DNA from: Kaistia sp. 32K
GTDB lineage: Bacteria; Pseudomonadota; Alphaproteobacteria; Rhizobiales; Kaistiaceae
Reading direction: 5' to 3'
Assembly: GCF_016629525.1 (NCBI RefSeq)
Contig: NZ_AP024269.1
Span: forward strand, 3,224,001-3,288,000
DNA: 64,000 nt
Part shown: in pieces, positions 1 through 9,188 of the stretch
How positions within the stretch are numbered: position 1 is the stretch's first letter
How the letters are laid out: each line of letters opens with the position of its first letter
Position numbers and translations under genes: made by a program
Notes under the pieces: model-generated
Seen by the model: only the letters and a program-made list of their open reading frames with translations
The model's database searches: none
What the model was told of the DNA's origin: nothing

Positions 1-449
1 TGGCCGAAGTGGCCAAGACGGGCCTGCCGGGTGACCATCATTTCTACATCACGTTTGAAACCCGGGCGCCCGGCGTCCGCGTCTCGACGCGGCTGATGAC
101 CGACTATCCCGAAGAGATGACCATCATCATCCAGCACCAGTACTGGGACCTCTCGGTGACGGAGCACGCCTTCGAGATCGGCCTCTCCTTCAAGGGCGTG
201 CCGGAGCGGCTGCTGATCCCGTTCACGGCGCTGAAGTCCTTCGTCGATCCGTCGGTGCAGTTCGGCCTGCAGTTCGAGACCGCGCCGGCCGACGAGGACG
301 CGCTGGAGACCGGCGCGGAGATGGAGGATGTCGAGACCTCGCCGATCGTCCTCGACGCGCCGGCCGAGACGGAAGAAGCTCCCGCCGAGCCGAGCGAAAA
401 GCCGGCCGCCGAAGTCGTGCGGCTCGACGCGTTTCGCAAGAAGAGCTAA
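1..449 (+). CDS. sspB: SspB family ClpXP protease adaptor (5' end outside window)
   Basis: Alphaproteobacterial SspB delivers ssrA-tagged and other substrates to the ClpXP protease in the cytoplasm. The visible protein has the family core: a KTGLPGDHHFYITF stretch at its start, then EEMTIIIQHQYWDLSV and PSVQFGLQFE. An acidic, low-complexity tail follows, ending in a basic VVRLDAFRKKS that resembles the ClpX-binding tail of SspB proteins. The reading frame is open to the first bases of the window and the family normally has about 25 more N-terminal residues, so the true start is upstream. The GTG at 9 is internal. It lies 57 bases before fumC in the same direction, a common neighbour in Hyphomicrobiales. 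Confidence 0.9.
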   Translation, partial: AEVAKTGLPGDHHFYITFETRAPGVRVSTRLMTDYPEEMTIIIQHQYWDLSVTEHAFEIGLSFKGVPERLLIPFTALKSFVDPSVQFGLQFETAPADEDALETGAEMEDVETSPIVLDAPAETEEAPAEPSEKPAAEVVRLDAFRKKS

Positions 450-506
450 TCCCCTCCCCGACTGCTCACTGAACGAGGCCGCGCCAGCGGCTGGGAAAGG
501 CTGACT

Positions 507-1898
507 ATGACGACGACCCGTATCGAAACGGATACTTTTGGCCCGATCGAAGTGGCCAGCGACCGCTACTGGGGCGCCCAGGCGCAGCGTTCGCTCGGCA
601 ATTTCAAGATCGGTCTCGAGAAGCAGCCGCTGCCGATCGTGCGGGCGCTCGGCGTCATCAAGCGCGCCGCGGCGGAAGTGAACGCCAAGCTCGGCCGCCT
701 CGACCCGGAGATCTCGAAGGCGATCGTCGCCGCCGCGCAGGAAGTCATCGACGGCAAGCTCGACGACCATTTCCCGCTCGTCGTCTGGCAGACCGGCTCG
801 GGCACGCAGTCGAACATGAACGCCAACGAGGTGGTCTCCAACCGCGCCATCGAGATGCTGGGCGGCGTGATGGGCTCCAAGAAGCCCGTCCATCCGAACG
901 ACCACGTCAACATGAGCCAGTCGTCGAACGACACCTATCCGACGGCGATGCACATCGCCTCGGCCGAGGAGATCATCCACCGCCTGCTGCCGGCGCTGAA
1001 GCACCTGCACGCGGCCCTCGACGCCAAGGCCAAGGACTGGGCGGCAATCGTCAAGATCGGCCGCACGCACACCCAGGACGCCACGCCGCTGACGCTCGGC
1101 CAGGAATTCTCGGGCTACGCCCAGCAGGTCGAGAACGGCATCAAGCGCATCGAGATGACGCTGCCGGACCTGATGCAGCTCGCCCAGGGCGGCACCGCCG
1201 TCGGCACCGGCCTGAACGCGCCGATCGGCTTCGCCGAGGATGTCGCAGCCGCGATCGCCGAGATCACCGGCCTCCCCTTCACCTCGGCGCCGAACAAGTT
1301 CGAGGCGCTCGCGGCGCATGACGCCATGGTGTTCTCGCACGGCGCGATCAACACGGTCGCGGCGTCGCTGTTCAAGATCGCCAACGACATCCGCCTGCTC
1401 GGCTCCGGCCCGCGCGCCGGCCTCGGCGAGCTGTCGCTGCCGGAGAACGAGCCGGGCTCGTCGATCATGCCGGGCAAGGTCAACCCGACCCAGTGCGAGG
1501 CGCTGACCCAGGTCTGCGTGCAGGTGTTCGGCAACCAGGCCGCCCTCACCTTCGCCGGCAGCCAGGGCCATTTCGAGCTCAACGTCTACAATCCGGTGAT
1601 GGCCTACAACTTCCTGCAGTCGGTGCGGATCCTCGCCGACGCGGCGGTCTCCTTCACCGATAATTGCGTCGTCGGCATCGAGCCGCGCCTCGACAACATT
1701 CAGTCGGGCGTCGAGCGCTCGCTGATGCTGGTGACCGCGCTGGCGCCGAAGATCGGCTACGACAACGCCGCCAAGATCGCCAAGACCGCGCACAAGAACG
1801 GTACGACTTTGCGCGAGGAAGCCGTCGGCGGCGGCTATGTGACGGATGCCGAGTTCGACGCGGTCGTGCGCCCCGAGGACATGATCCACCCCAACTGA
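507..1898 (+). CDS. fumC: Class II fumarate hydratase
   Basis: Iron-independent fumarase of the TCA cycle, interconverting fumarate and L-malate as a cytoplasmic homotetramer. The 463-residue length is normal for FumC. All superfamily blocks are present: [14 protein letters not shown], the [14 protein letters not shown] region, the [10 protein letters not shown] block carrying the active-site His, and the signature [13 protein letters not shown] with the catalytic Ser loop. The ATG at 507 follows a purine-rich stretch (gggaaagg). It is the second gene of a run with sspB and is followed by a strong hairpin at 1936-1972. Confidence 0.97.
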   Translation: MTTTRIETDTFGPIEVASDRYWGAQAQRSLGNFKIGLEKQPLPIVRALGVIKRAAAEVNAKLGRLDPEISKAIVAAAQEVIDGKLDDHFPLVVWQTGSGTQSNMNANEVVSNRAIEMLGGVMGSKKPVHPNDHVNMSQSSNDTYPTAMHIASAEEIIHRLLPALKHLHAALDAKAKDWAAIVKIGRTHTQDATPLTLGQEFSGYAQQVENGIKRIEMTLPDLMQLAQGGTAVGTGLNAPIGFAEDVAAAIAEITGLPFTSAPNKFEALAAHDAMVFSHGAINTVAASLFKIANDIRLLGSGPRAGLGELSLPENEPGSSIMPGKVNPTQCEALTQVCVQVFGNQAALTFAGSQGHFELNVYNPVMAYNFLQSVRILADAAVSFTDNCVVGIEPRLDNIQSGVERSLMLVTALAPKIGYDNAAKIAKTAHKNGTTLREEAVGGGYVTDAEFDAVVRPEDMIHPN

Positions 1899-1935
1899 GG
1901 CGGCTCACCTCCGTTACATTACGGAGCTGGACAAT

Positions 1936-1972
1936 TCGTCCTCCATGCGCACTGATAGGGCATGGAGGACGA
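1936..1972 (+). terminator. Strong hairpin downstream of fumC, probable terminator
   Basis: A perfect 13-bp inverted repeat (arms 1936-1948 and 1960-1972, 11-base loop) lies 37 bases after the fumC stop. A shorter perfect repeat, CTCCGT/ACGGAG (1909-1914 and 1921-1926), precedes it. There is no T-run after the stem, so it may be an attenuator or a 3'-end-stabilising structure rather than a full intrinsic terminator. Confidence 0.5.
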
Positions 1973-2094
1973 TATGCGTCCGCGCCCCCGACGGTCAGGG
2001 GCGGCGCGATCGATCCTTCGGACTGCGCCGGCACCGTCGAAACGCCGCCGCCCTGCGCGGCGAAAGTCGGGATCGGCTTCCAAGGAGGACCGAC

Positions 2095-2295
2095 ATGACC
2101 GCAGAAATCATCAACCTGAACCGCTTCCGCAAGGAAAAGGTCCGGCAAGAGAAGGCCGCGACGGCCGAGGAAAACCGCGTGCGGTTCGGCCGGAACCGGG
2201 CCGAGAGGGCGCTGGACCGGATTGCGGCCGAGAAGGCCCGCCGTCATCTCGACGACCACCAGCGGGACGACGGCAAGGATCCGACCGTCGCATGA
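2095..2295 (+). CDS. DUF4169 family small basic protein
   Basis: 66-residue highly charged protein starting MTAEIINLNRFRKEK, with RFGRNRAERALDRIAAEK in the middle; this matches the DUF4169 family found next to fumC in many Hyphomicrobiales. The sequence looks like one or two amphipathic helices rich in Arg, Glu and Ala. Function is unknown. The start at 2095 is set by a very good ribosome binding site, AAGGAGG at 2082-2088. Its stop overlaps the next gene's ATG (ATGA), so the two are almost certainly co-translated. Confidence 0.85.
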   Translation: MTAEIINLNRFRKEKVRQEKAATAEENRVRFGRNRAERALDRIAAEKARRHLDDHQRDDGKDPTVA

Positions 2296-2543
2296 AGAAG
2301 CGCTCGGTCTCGATCGCCGGCCATCAGACGTCCATCTCGATCGAAGAACCGTTCTGGCAGGCGCTCCGGACCATCGCGGCCTCGCGCGGCCAGAGCCTCG
2401 CCGGCCTGATCGCGGCCATCGACGGCGAACGCCAGGCCGAGACCAACCTGTCCTCGGCCATCCGGCTGGCGGTCCTCGCCTGGTATCAGGCCAAGCTCCA
2501 TCCGGACGGCACGGAGGCCCCCCGCTCCGTCAATTCGGAATAG
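2292..2543 (+). CDS. Ribbon-helix-helix domain protein
   Basis: 83-residue protein of the RHH_4 type (a small MetJ/Arc-like fold family common in alphaproteobacteria). The first strand, KKRSVSIAGHQTSISIEE, is followed by FWQALRTIAASRGQSLAGLI, matching the strand-helix-helix layout. It probably forms a DNA-binding dimer, but the target is unknown. It is translationally coupled to the DUF4169 gene by a 4-base overlap. Its last 14 bases overlap the end of the convergent AsmA-family gene. Confidence 0.85.
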   Translation: MKKRSVSIAGHQTSISIEEPFWQALRTIAASRGQSLAGLIAAIDGERQAETNLSSAIRLAVLAWYQAKLHPDGTEAPRSVNSE

Positions 2544-5500
2544 AGGCCGGCGGCACCAGCACCATCGGCGCGCCGGGATCGTTCCCCTGCGACGGCATCT
2601 GCAGCTGCAAGGGCGGCTGCGGCCGGGCCTGAGGCCGCGGCGCCGGCTCGTCGATGCCCTTCAGAAGCGTCTCGATGCCGTCGGAGAAGTCGAGCTGCCG
2701 CTTCGCGGCCGCCTCGGCGGCCTTGCGGGCCTGCTCTTCCTTCTGCAGGCGCAGCGCCTCGGCCTTCTTCGCGGCTTCGGCTTTCTTCGCGGCAGCGGCC
2801 TCCGCGGCGGCCTTGTCGGCAGCCGCCTTGTCCGCCGCTTCCTTGGCAGCGCGCTCCGCCGCTTCCCGCTCCGCCTTCGCGGCCGCTTCGGCCGCCTTGT
2901 CCGCCTCGGCCTTCCGCGCCGCCTCGGCACGGCGCTCGTCGTCCTCGCGGGCGACGCGGACCAGCCGGCTCAGCTTTTCCTTCTCGACGATTTCCGCCTG
3001 CAACTTCTCGATCCGCTCGACCTCGCGCTCGAAGGCGCGGACCGACAGGAAGCCGGCCAGCGGCGCGACGTCGATCCGGCGCGTCGGCTCGGCGAGCGGA
3101 CCGGAGAAGACGAGGCCGACCTGCGGTATGGCGCCGCTCACCCGATCCTCGCCGGGATCGATCGTCAGGGTCCACTGGCTGTCGAGCGTCTCGGCATTCA
3201 AATCGATGGTGGCGCCGCCGACCATCGTCGCGCTGGGGCTGGTCACTCCCAGATTCTGCGCCCGGATGGTACCGGCCGCGATCGAGAACGCGCCCTCGAT
3301 ATGGTCGAACGCCAGCGTGCCGGCGTCCAGATAGCCGGCGAACAGCTTGCGCAACTCCGCCTCGCCGATCTCGCGCCCGGCGTTCGAGGCGCGGATGACG
3401 GCGCCGAAGGCCTCCGGATTGACGAAGCGCGCCGACCCGGCGCCGACGCGGAGCGAGCCGCCGCCGGAAAGCGACGAGACGACGCCCGCGGCCGAGCGTC
3501 CCGTGCCTTCGAACTGAGCGGAGATATCGAGCGTGCCGTCGGCGACCGAGCGACCGTCGCGCTGCCAGACCAGATCAGAGAGCGCCGCCCCGGTCACCGA
3601 AACCTGCCCCGAGATCGAGGCATCGCCCTCGGGATTGACGATGGACAGCGAGCCGGTAGCCTTGCCGCCGGCGAAATCGCCATGCGTCAGGCGCAGTTCG
3701 GTGCGCTCGCCGGAGAAGCTCGTCTCCAGCGCGGCATTCGAGACCGTGACTCCATCGGAGACCAGAAGCCGGTCGGCGGAGATCCGGAACGCCGCGTCGA
3801 AACCGTCGAGAACCGGTCGCCCGAAGGTCGTCTTCGACCAGGGGGTCTCTGTGCTGGCGAGCAGGTCCTGCGGCAGGCCGAGCGCCAGCGAGGTGGCGCG
3901 CGTCAGATCCGCCTCGTCGACGGCGACATCGCCCTTGAGCCGCCAGCGGCTCGCCTCGCGGCCGAAATCGATGGATCCGCTGGCCTGGACGTCGCCGAGC
4001 CGCGCATCGCGGAAGAAGAGCGTCGCGACGCCGTCCTTCACATCGAGCGAGGTCGTCGCCTCGAGCGGCAGCGCCTCCTGGATGCCGGGCAGCGACAGGC
4101 CGGCCAGGGCCAGCGCCGCGGTGGCGTCCGGTCCATGCGCCGTCACCGTGCCCTCGAAGGTCGGCAATCCGGCCGCGTCGACGCCGATCTTGCCGTCCGT
4201 CGCATAGGCAAGGCCGGCGAAATCGCCCTTGATGGTCGCCGCCGCGCCCTCGGCGAGCGTGCCGTCGCCCTCGATCGTCAGCCGCGCCTTGCCCGGCGGG
4301 TCGAGCGGCAGGGCGCTGTAGCCGAGCTGGCGGATCAACAGGCCGGCATCCGGGTTCTCGACCGCCGCGGAGAGCTTCAGATTGCCCTCGCGCCAGCCGG
4401 CCGGCGTGCCGACGAAGCCGAGCGCGGCATCGATCGCCGTGCCGCCGGCAGTGCCGTTCAGCGTCAAATTGGCATGGGTGATGTTATCGCTGGCGCGGGC
4501 ATTGATCACGGTCGCGAGCTTGGTGGGGCCAAGCAGCGGCGCCGTCTCCTTGAACCAGCGCGAAACGGCGGAACCTGGCAGCAGGCGCTCGACGAGCGCC
4601 GCGGTGCCGGTCAGGTCGGAAGCCTCGATCGAGGCAGAGATCTGGCCGCTCGGGGCGCCCTTCATGTCGGCGACGCGGCCGCTCGCCGTGATCGCCGCGC
4701 CGGCGAGGTTGCCGATCGAAAGACGGTTAGCCTCCAGCACGCCATTGGCGAAGCTGCCATCGGCGGTGACCTGCTCCAGCAGCATGTCGCCGACCTCGAG
4801 CTCGCCGGTCGAGATCTTGACCTGGAAGCCGTCGGCGATGCTGTCGGTATCGCTGAGGCTCTGGCCGACGAACAATTCGCCGAGCGAGGTCAGCTGGTCG
4901 AAATCGAGCCGGTTGGCCTTGAGCTCGACGGAGAGATTGCGGCGGCCGTCGCCGCTGGCCTCCTGCCAGCCGAGGCTGCCGCGAACGCTGGAATCGCGCA
5001 TGCGCGCCGCCATGCCCGTGACCTGGATCGCGCCGGGCGCCAGATGCAGCTGGCCCGACATGTCGAAGGGCTGCAGCTGCGGCCGGGACGCCATCTTGCC
5101 GCTGCGCCACCAGGCCGCGAAGATCGACGGCTGCTCCGAGATCAGCCGCACCGCGCCGTCGAAGCTCGCCTCGGGCGACGTCGTGACGATGCCGTCGGCG
5201 GCGAGACGCGTGCGTCCGGGCAGGTCGGCGCCGAGTTCCTCGATCTTCCAGCCGGCCTGCGCGGTGACCGCGTCGAAGCGGAGATTCTGGATCACCGAGC
5301 CGCCGATGACGATGCCCGGGATATCGAAGCCGATGCGGCCGGGGATCGACGGGACCGGCAGGTCCGAGAGCGCCGAGACGACCGCCTTCGAGGCCATGTC
5401 GACATTGGCGGGCTCGTTCGGCCCCTTGCCGATGGAGCGATCGAGATCCAGCTGCCGCGCCTTCAGCGTCGCGTCGAAGCGCATCGCCTTGCCGAGATCG

Positions 5501-6342
5501 ACCGTGGCGGCGCCCGTCAGGCTATAGGGCCGGTCCTCGGGCCCCTGCGACAGGGTGATCGCCGGCAGCCGCAACTGCTCCGGCCGCAGATCGAAGCTGC
5601 CGGAGGCGCGCCAGCTCGGCGTCTTCTTCCGCCCGCCGTCATCGTCGGCGACATGCAGCAGCGAGAAGCCCCCCGACCAGTTCAGGCCATTGTCGTCGCG
5701 CTTGAGCGGCCCTTCGGCCGAGAAGGCGACCGGGACGGTGGCCGGATTGGCCTCGACCTTGACCCGGATCGAACCGTCCGCATCACGGCGGCCGGTGGCG
5801 ACGCGGAACGTCGTCGGCACGCCCTCGGCGACCAGGCCTCCCTCGATCTTCCAGGGACCCGTCAGCGAGCGCGCGTCGACGGCGGCGTTGATGCCGGTCA
5901 GCGACAGCGACCGGCCCGTGCGCTCGTCGCGATAATCGATCGAGCCGTCGGAGACATCGACCTTTTCCAGCGTCACGGCGTCGGGATTGAGGGCCTTCGA
6001 GGCCTCGGAGCGGCGGAGCCAGTCGGGCGTGCCGTCGGCGGCGACGGTGACCTGCAGGCGCGGCCGGGTGATCGCCATGTCGACGACCTTGAACGTGCCC
6101 GAAATCAGGGGGATCAGTTCGATCCGGACGGCGAACCGGTCGACCTTCATCATCGGCTTGTCGGGCGTGCCGCCGACCCGCACGTCGGTGAAGACGAGCG
6201 ACGGCATCGGCAGGAGCGACGCGTTGGCGGTGCCGGCGACGGTGACCGGCTGGCCGAGGATCTTCTCCGCCTCCCGCTCGAAGGTCGAGCGAAAGGCGTT
6301 CCAGTCGACGAACCAAGGGATCACCAGCGCCGAGAACAGCAC
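2530..6342 (-). CDS. AsmA family envelope protein with long Ala/Lys-rich C-terminal region
   Basis: Very large (about 1270 residues) AsmA-like protein. The family is anchored in the inner membrane by one N-terminal segment, spans the periplasm with repeated beta-rich modules and is linked to outer-membrane lipid homeostasis. The start matches AsmA: FVDWNAFRSTFEREAEKILG, then a TDVRVGG-containing strand. A C-terminal AsmA-like module sits near residues 880-1090. After it comes a roughly 100-residue Ala/Glu/Lys-rich stretch, probably coiled coil, and a Pro/Gln-rich tail. The GTG at 6342 cuts the membrane segment in half. In frame upstream, the sequence NRLYLIIGGIIIA completes it, with a CTG at 6384 preceded by GGAGG five bases away; the true start may be that CTG. 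Confidence 0.85.
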   Translation of the reverse strand: MLFSALVIPWFVDWNAFRSTFEREAEKILGQPVTVAGTANASLLPMPSLVFTDVRVGGTPDKPMMKVDRFAVRIELIPLISGTFKVVDMAITRPRLQVTVAADGTPDWLRRSEASKALNPDAVTLEKVDVSDGSIDYRDERTGRSLSLTGINAAVDARSLTGPWKIEGGLVAEGVPTTFRVATGRRDADGSIRVKVEANPATVPVAFSAEGPLKRDDNGLNWSGGFSLLHVADDDGGRKKTPSWRASGSFDLRPEQLRLPAITLSQGPEDRPYSLTGAATVDLGKAMRFDATLKARQLDLDRSIGKGPNEPANVDMASKAVVSALSDLPVPSIPGRIGFDIPGIVIGGSVIQNLRFDAVTAQAGWKIEELGADLPGRTRLAADGIVTTSPEASFDGAVRLISEQPSIFAAWWRSGKMASRPQLQPFDMSGQLHLAPGAIQVTGMAARMRDSSVRGSLGWQEASGDGRRNLSVELKANRLDFDQLTSLGELFVGQSLSDTDSIADGFQVKISTGELEVGDMLLEQVTADGSFANGVLEANRLSIGNLAGAAITASGRVADMKGAPSGQISASIEASDLTGTAALVERLLPGSAVSRWFKETAPLLGPTKLATVINARASDNITHANLTLNGTAGGTAIDAALGFVGTPAGWREGNLKLSAAVENPDAGLLIRQLGYSALPLDPPGKARLTIEGDGTLAEGAAATIKGDFAGLAYATDGKIGVDAAGLPTFEGTVTAHGPDATAALALAGLSLPGIQEALPLEATTSLDVKDGVATLFFRDARLGDVQASGSIDFGREASRWRLKGDVAVDEADLTRATSLALGLPQDLLASTETPWSKTTFGRPVLDGFDAAFRISADRLLVSDGVTVSNAALETSFSGERTELRLTHGDFAGGKATGSLSIVNPEGDASISGQVSVTGAALSDLVWQRDGRSVADGTLDISAQFEGTGRSAAGVVSSLSGGGSLRVGAGSARFVNPEAFGAVIRASNAGREIGEAELRKLFAGYLDAGTLAFDHIEGAFSIAAGTIRAQNLGVTSPSATMVGGATIDLNAETLDSQWTLTIDPGEDRVSGAIPQVGLVFSGPLAEPTRRIDVAPLAGFLSVRAFEREVERIEKLQAEIVEKEKLSRLVRVAREDDERRAEAARKAEADKAAEAAAKAEREAAERAAKEAADKAAADKAAAEAAAAKKAEAAKKAEALRLQKEEQARKAAEAAAKRQLDFSDGIETLLKGIDEPAPRPQARPQPPLQLQMPSQGNDPGAPMVLVPPASIPN

Positions 6343-6421
6343 GGCGATGATGATGCCCCCGATGATCAGGTACAGCCTGTTCAGATCAACCTCCGCCTTG
6401 CCGGCCCCGGCTCCGATGTCG

Positions 6422-7843
6422 TCATGCGTCCGGCAGGATCTTGCCCGGGTTCAGGATGCCGAGCGGATCGAGCGTCGCCTTGATCATGCGCATCACATCG
6501 AGCCCGTGACCATGCTCCTTGATCAGATATTTGCGCTTGCCCTGGCCGACGCCATGTTCGCCGGTGCAGGTGCCGTCCAGCGCGATGGCCCGCTCGTTCA
6601 TCCGGCTGATCACGGCTTCCGCCTTGGCGATCTCTTCCGGATTGGTGATGTCGATCAGGAGCTGGGTGTGGAAATTGCCGTCACCCACGTGACCGACGAC
6701 GGGTCCGATCAAGCCGTTGGCCGCGATATCGGCGCTGGTCTCGGCGACGCATTCGGCCAGCTTCGAGATCGGCACGCAGACGTCGGTCGAAACGCTCTGG
6801 ATGTTGTCGCCGGGACGAAGGCCCTTCACGGCGAAATAGGAATCGTGCCGCGCCTGCCAGAGCTTGGTGCGATCCTCGGGGCGGGTCGCCGAGGCGAATT
6901 CGCCGCCGCCGAACTCCTGCGCGATCGCGGCGAACTGCTCCGCCTGCTCGGCGACGGAGGCCGGCGAGCCGTGGAACTCGAGGAACAGGTGCGGCGTCTC
7001 GGGCAGGCCGAGCTTGGCGAACTCGTTGGTGGCGCGGATCATCATCGCGTCGCCGAGTTCGACGCGGGCGATCGGGATGCCGCTCTGGATCGTCAGGATC
7101 GCCGCGTTGCAGGCATCCTCGACCGTCGGGAACGAGCAGACGCCCGCCGCGACCGATTCCGGCAGGCCGTGCAGGCGCACGGTGACCTCGGTGATGATGC
7201 CGAGCGTGCCTTCCGAGCCGACCAGAAGCCGCGTCAGGTCGTAGCCGGCCGAGCTCTTCTTGGCGCGGCTGCCGGTGCGGACGATCGAGCCGTCGGCCAT
7301 GACGGCCGTCAGGCGGACGACGTTCTCGCGCATCGTGCCGTAGCGCACGGCATTGGTGCCGGAAGCGCGCGTCGCCGCCATGCCGCCGAGGCTGGCGTCG
7401 GCGCCGGGATCGATCGGGAAGAACAGGCCCTGGTCGCGGATGTTGTTGTTGAGCTGGATCCGCGTCACGCCCGCCTCGACCGTGCAGTCGAGATCCTCGG
7501 CATGCACGGCGACGATCCGGTTCATCTGCGACAGATCGATCGACACGCCGCCCTTCGGCGCGTTGACATGGCCCTCGAGCGAGGTGCCGGTGCCGAACGG
7601 GATGACCGGAACGCGATGCGCGGCGCAGATCTTGACGATGTCGGAGACTTCTTCCGTCGACACGGCGAACACGACGGCGTCGGCCGGCTCGTTCGGCAGC
7701 CAGGTCGTCGTGTTGGCGTGCTGGCGCCGGATCTCGAGCCCGCGCGTGAAGCGCGGACCGAAGCGCTCCTGCAGGATCTCGAGGGCCGTGGCCAACGCTA
7801 CTTCGTCACGCGCATCCTCGTTGCGCAGCGCCGAAACTGTCAT
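6422..7843 (-). CDS. FAD-binding oxidoreductase, D-lactate dehydrogenase (cytochrome)/GlcD type
   Basis: Member of the vanillyl-alcohol-oxidase flavoprotein superfamily, oxidising D-lactate or a related D-2-hydroxy acid and passing electrons to the respiratory chain. The PP-loop region PFGTGTSLEGH binds FAD, followed by DPGADASLGGM and ASGTNAVRYGTM. The C-terminal FAD-oxidase domain has the metal/substrate motif GHVGDGNFH and the signature GEHGVGQGKRKYL. The ATG at 7843 (MTVSALRNEDA) has GGGAGG just upstream; the frame is open further upstream, but that part has no family similarity. 473 residues is normal. The AsmA gene follows in the same direction, so they may be co-transcribed. The exact substrate cannot be decided from sequence. 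Confidence 0.88.
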   Translation of the reverse strand: MTVSALRNEDARDEVALATALEILQERFGPRFTRGLEIRRQHANTTTWLPNEPADAVVFAVSTEEVSDIVKICAAHRVPVIPFGTGTSLEGHVNAPKGGVSIDLSQMNRIVAVHAEDLDCTVEAGVTRIQLNNNIRDQGLFFPIDPGADASLGGMAATRASGTNAVRYGTMRENVVRLTAVMADGSIVRTGSRAKKSSAGYDLTRLLVGSEGTLGIITEVTVRLHGLPESVAAGVCSFPTVEDACNAAILTIQSGIPIARVELGDAMMIRATNEFAKLGLPETPHLFLEFHGSPASVAEQAEQFAAIAQEFGGGEFASATRPEDRTKLWQARHDSYFAVKGLRPGDNIQSVSTDVCVPISKLAECVAETSADIAANGLIGPVVGHVGDGNFHTQLLIDITNPEEIAKAEAVISRMNERAIALDGTCTGEHGVGQGKRKYLIKEHGHGLDVMRMIKATLDPLGILNPGKILPDA

Positions 7844-8016
7844 ACTAAAAAGCCTCCCAACGGGTTCTTGGCCCGCAAGCCATGTCGGGCGCAACCTATC
7901 AAAACCCTGCTGCCGCGCCAAAGACTTCCTGACGCTTTTGCCGGGCCGCACCGCCGAATTCGGTGGCTTTCGCAGGCCGGTTTACACCCGCAAGGAACGG
8001 CCGACCAGCGGGTCGG

Positions 8017-9000
8017 TCATACCGAACCGCTGAGCGCGATCTTGCCCGTCCGCCCCGGCCGGGCGCTCGCCGCGGCGGCCCCTGCCGGATTGGCGAGGCC
8101 GAAGCGCTGGTCGATCCCGAGCCGCAGCTGCCCCGACGCGGCCAGGCTGACGAGCTCGCCGATCAGCCGCACCATCTCCTCACGGCCGGTCGCCGCCGAG
8201 CGGCGGGCGCCCCAGAAACCCTTGACCGAGACATCGCGGAAGATCAGGTCGCCGGAGGGGATCACCAGCGGCTCGTTCGACATGGCGCCAAACGACATCA
8301 GCAGACCACCATCGGCCAGCAGGCTCGTCAGCCGCCCGCCATCCTTGCCGCCGACGGAATCGACGGCCCGCACGATCGGCGCGTCACCGGCGATGGACCG
8401 GACGCGCTCTTCCCAGCCGGGCGTCTCGGTCGAGACGGCGTTGCCGATGTCGAGCGCCGTCAGCTCGGCGAGACCCGCGTCGCGCCGGACGAGGCTGATG
8501 ACATGGATGCCGCGCGCCTTGGCAACCATGGCGACGATGCGGCCGACGGCGCCATTGGCGGCGTTCAGGATCATCCACTCGCCGCTGGCGATGCCGAGGT
8601 CTTCCAGCAGCATCAGCGAACTCAACGGCATCGAGAGCAGCTGGCAACCGGTGTCGTCGCCAATCGCATCCGGCAGCGGCACGGCGCGGATCGCCGGCGC
8701 GACGAAATAATCGCTCCACGCGCCGCGGACCCCGCTGACGACGATGCGCTGGCCAACCGCGGGCGCCGTGACGTCCGGGCCGAGCGCATCGACGATCCCC
8801 AGCGCCTCGCTGCCGCCGATCGCCGGCAAGTCCGGCCTGTGGCCATAGGTGCCGCGAATGGTCCAGAGATCGTGATTGTGGATCGGTGACAGCACCATGC
8901 GGACCCGGATCTCGCCCGGCCCGGGCTCGGGAACCGGACGCTCGCCGGACTGAAGGACTTCGGCGGGATCGCCAAAACGCTCATAGAGGGCCGCTCGCAT
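8017..9000 (-). CDS. MDR-family zinc-independent oxidoreductase (alcohol dehydrogenase/quinone or enoyl reductase type)
   Basis: Medium-chain dehydrogenase/reductase of 327 residues. The N-terminal GroES-like half contains GEIRVRMVLSPIHNHDLW and GGSEALGIVDALG. The Rossmann half has NAANGAVGRIVAMVAKARG, the NADP(H)-binding loop. Structural-zinc cysteines are not visible, which suggests the quinone oxidoreductase/enoyl-reductase (MECR-like) branch rather than a classical zinc alcohol dehydrogenase. The ATG at 9000 (MRAALYERFGDP) fits family starts and has a GGGAG upstream. It is divergent from the helicase gene. Substrate unknown. Confidence 0.82.
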   Translation of the reverse strand: MRAALYERFGDPAEVLQSGERPVPEPGPGEIRVRMVLSPIHNHDLWTIRGTYGHRPDLPAIGGSEALGIVDALGPDVTAPAVGQRIVVSGVRGAWSDYFVAPAIRAVPLPDAIGDDTGCQLLSMPLSSLMLLEDLGIASGEWMILNAANGAVGRIVAMVAKARGIHVISLVRRDAGLAELTALDIGNAVSTETPGWEERVRSIAGDAPIVRAVDSVGGKDGGRLTSLLADGGLLMSFGAMSNEPLVIPSGDLIFRDVSVKGFWGARRSAATGREEMVRLIGELVSLAASGQLRLGIDQRFGLANPAGAAAASARPGRTGKIALSGSV

Positions 9001-9188
9001 GATAAAAACTCCCTGAGTGCCTGCCCTTGTCAGCGCGGGAATGCCGCCATCGCCCTCCGATACAGGGTGGGACGATGGCGGCTTCGCTTGGACAGGCAGG
9101 TCCTGTTTCTGTAGGAAAGCTGGCATGGACGGCCGCCGCGGTCCATATTTGTTCTCATGTCCCGTTCTTCGAATCGACCGCCCCGCAG

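Noticed and set aside
3301..6483. 1060-codon open frame opposite the AsmA gene
   Set aside because: High GC content opens long antisense frames. The protein is an Arg/Ala/Gly/Asp mix with no family resemblance, while the other strand encodes a clear AsmA protein.
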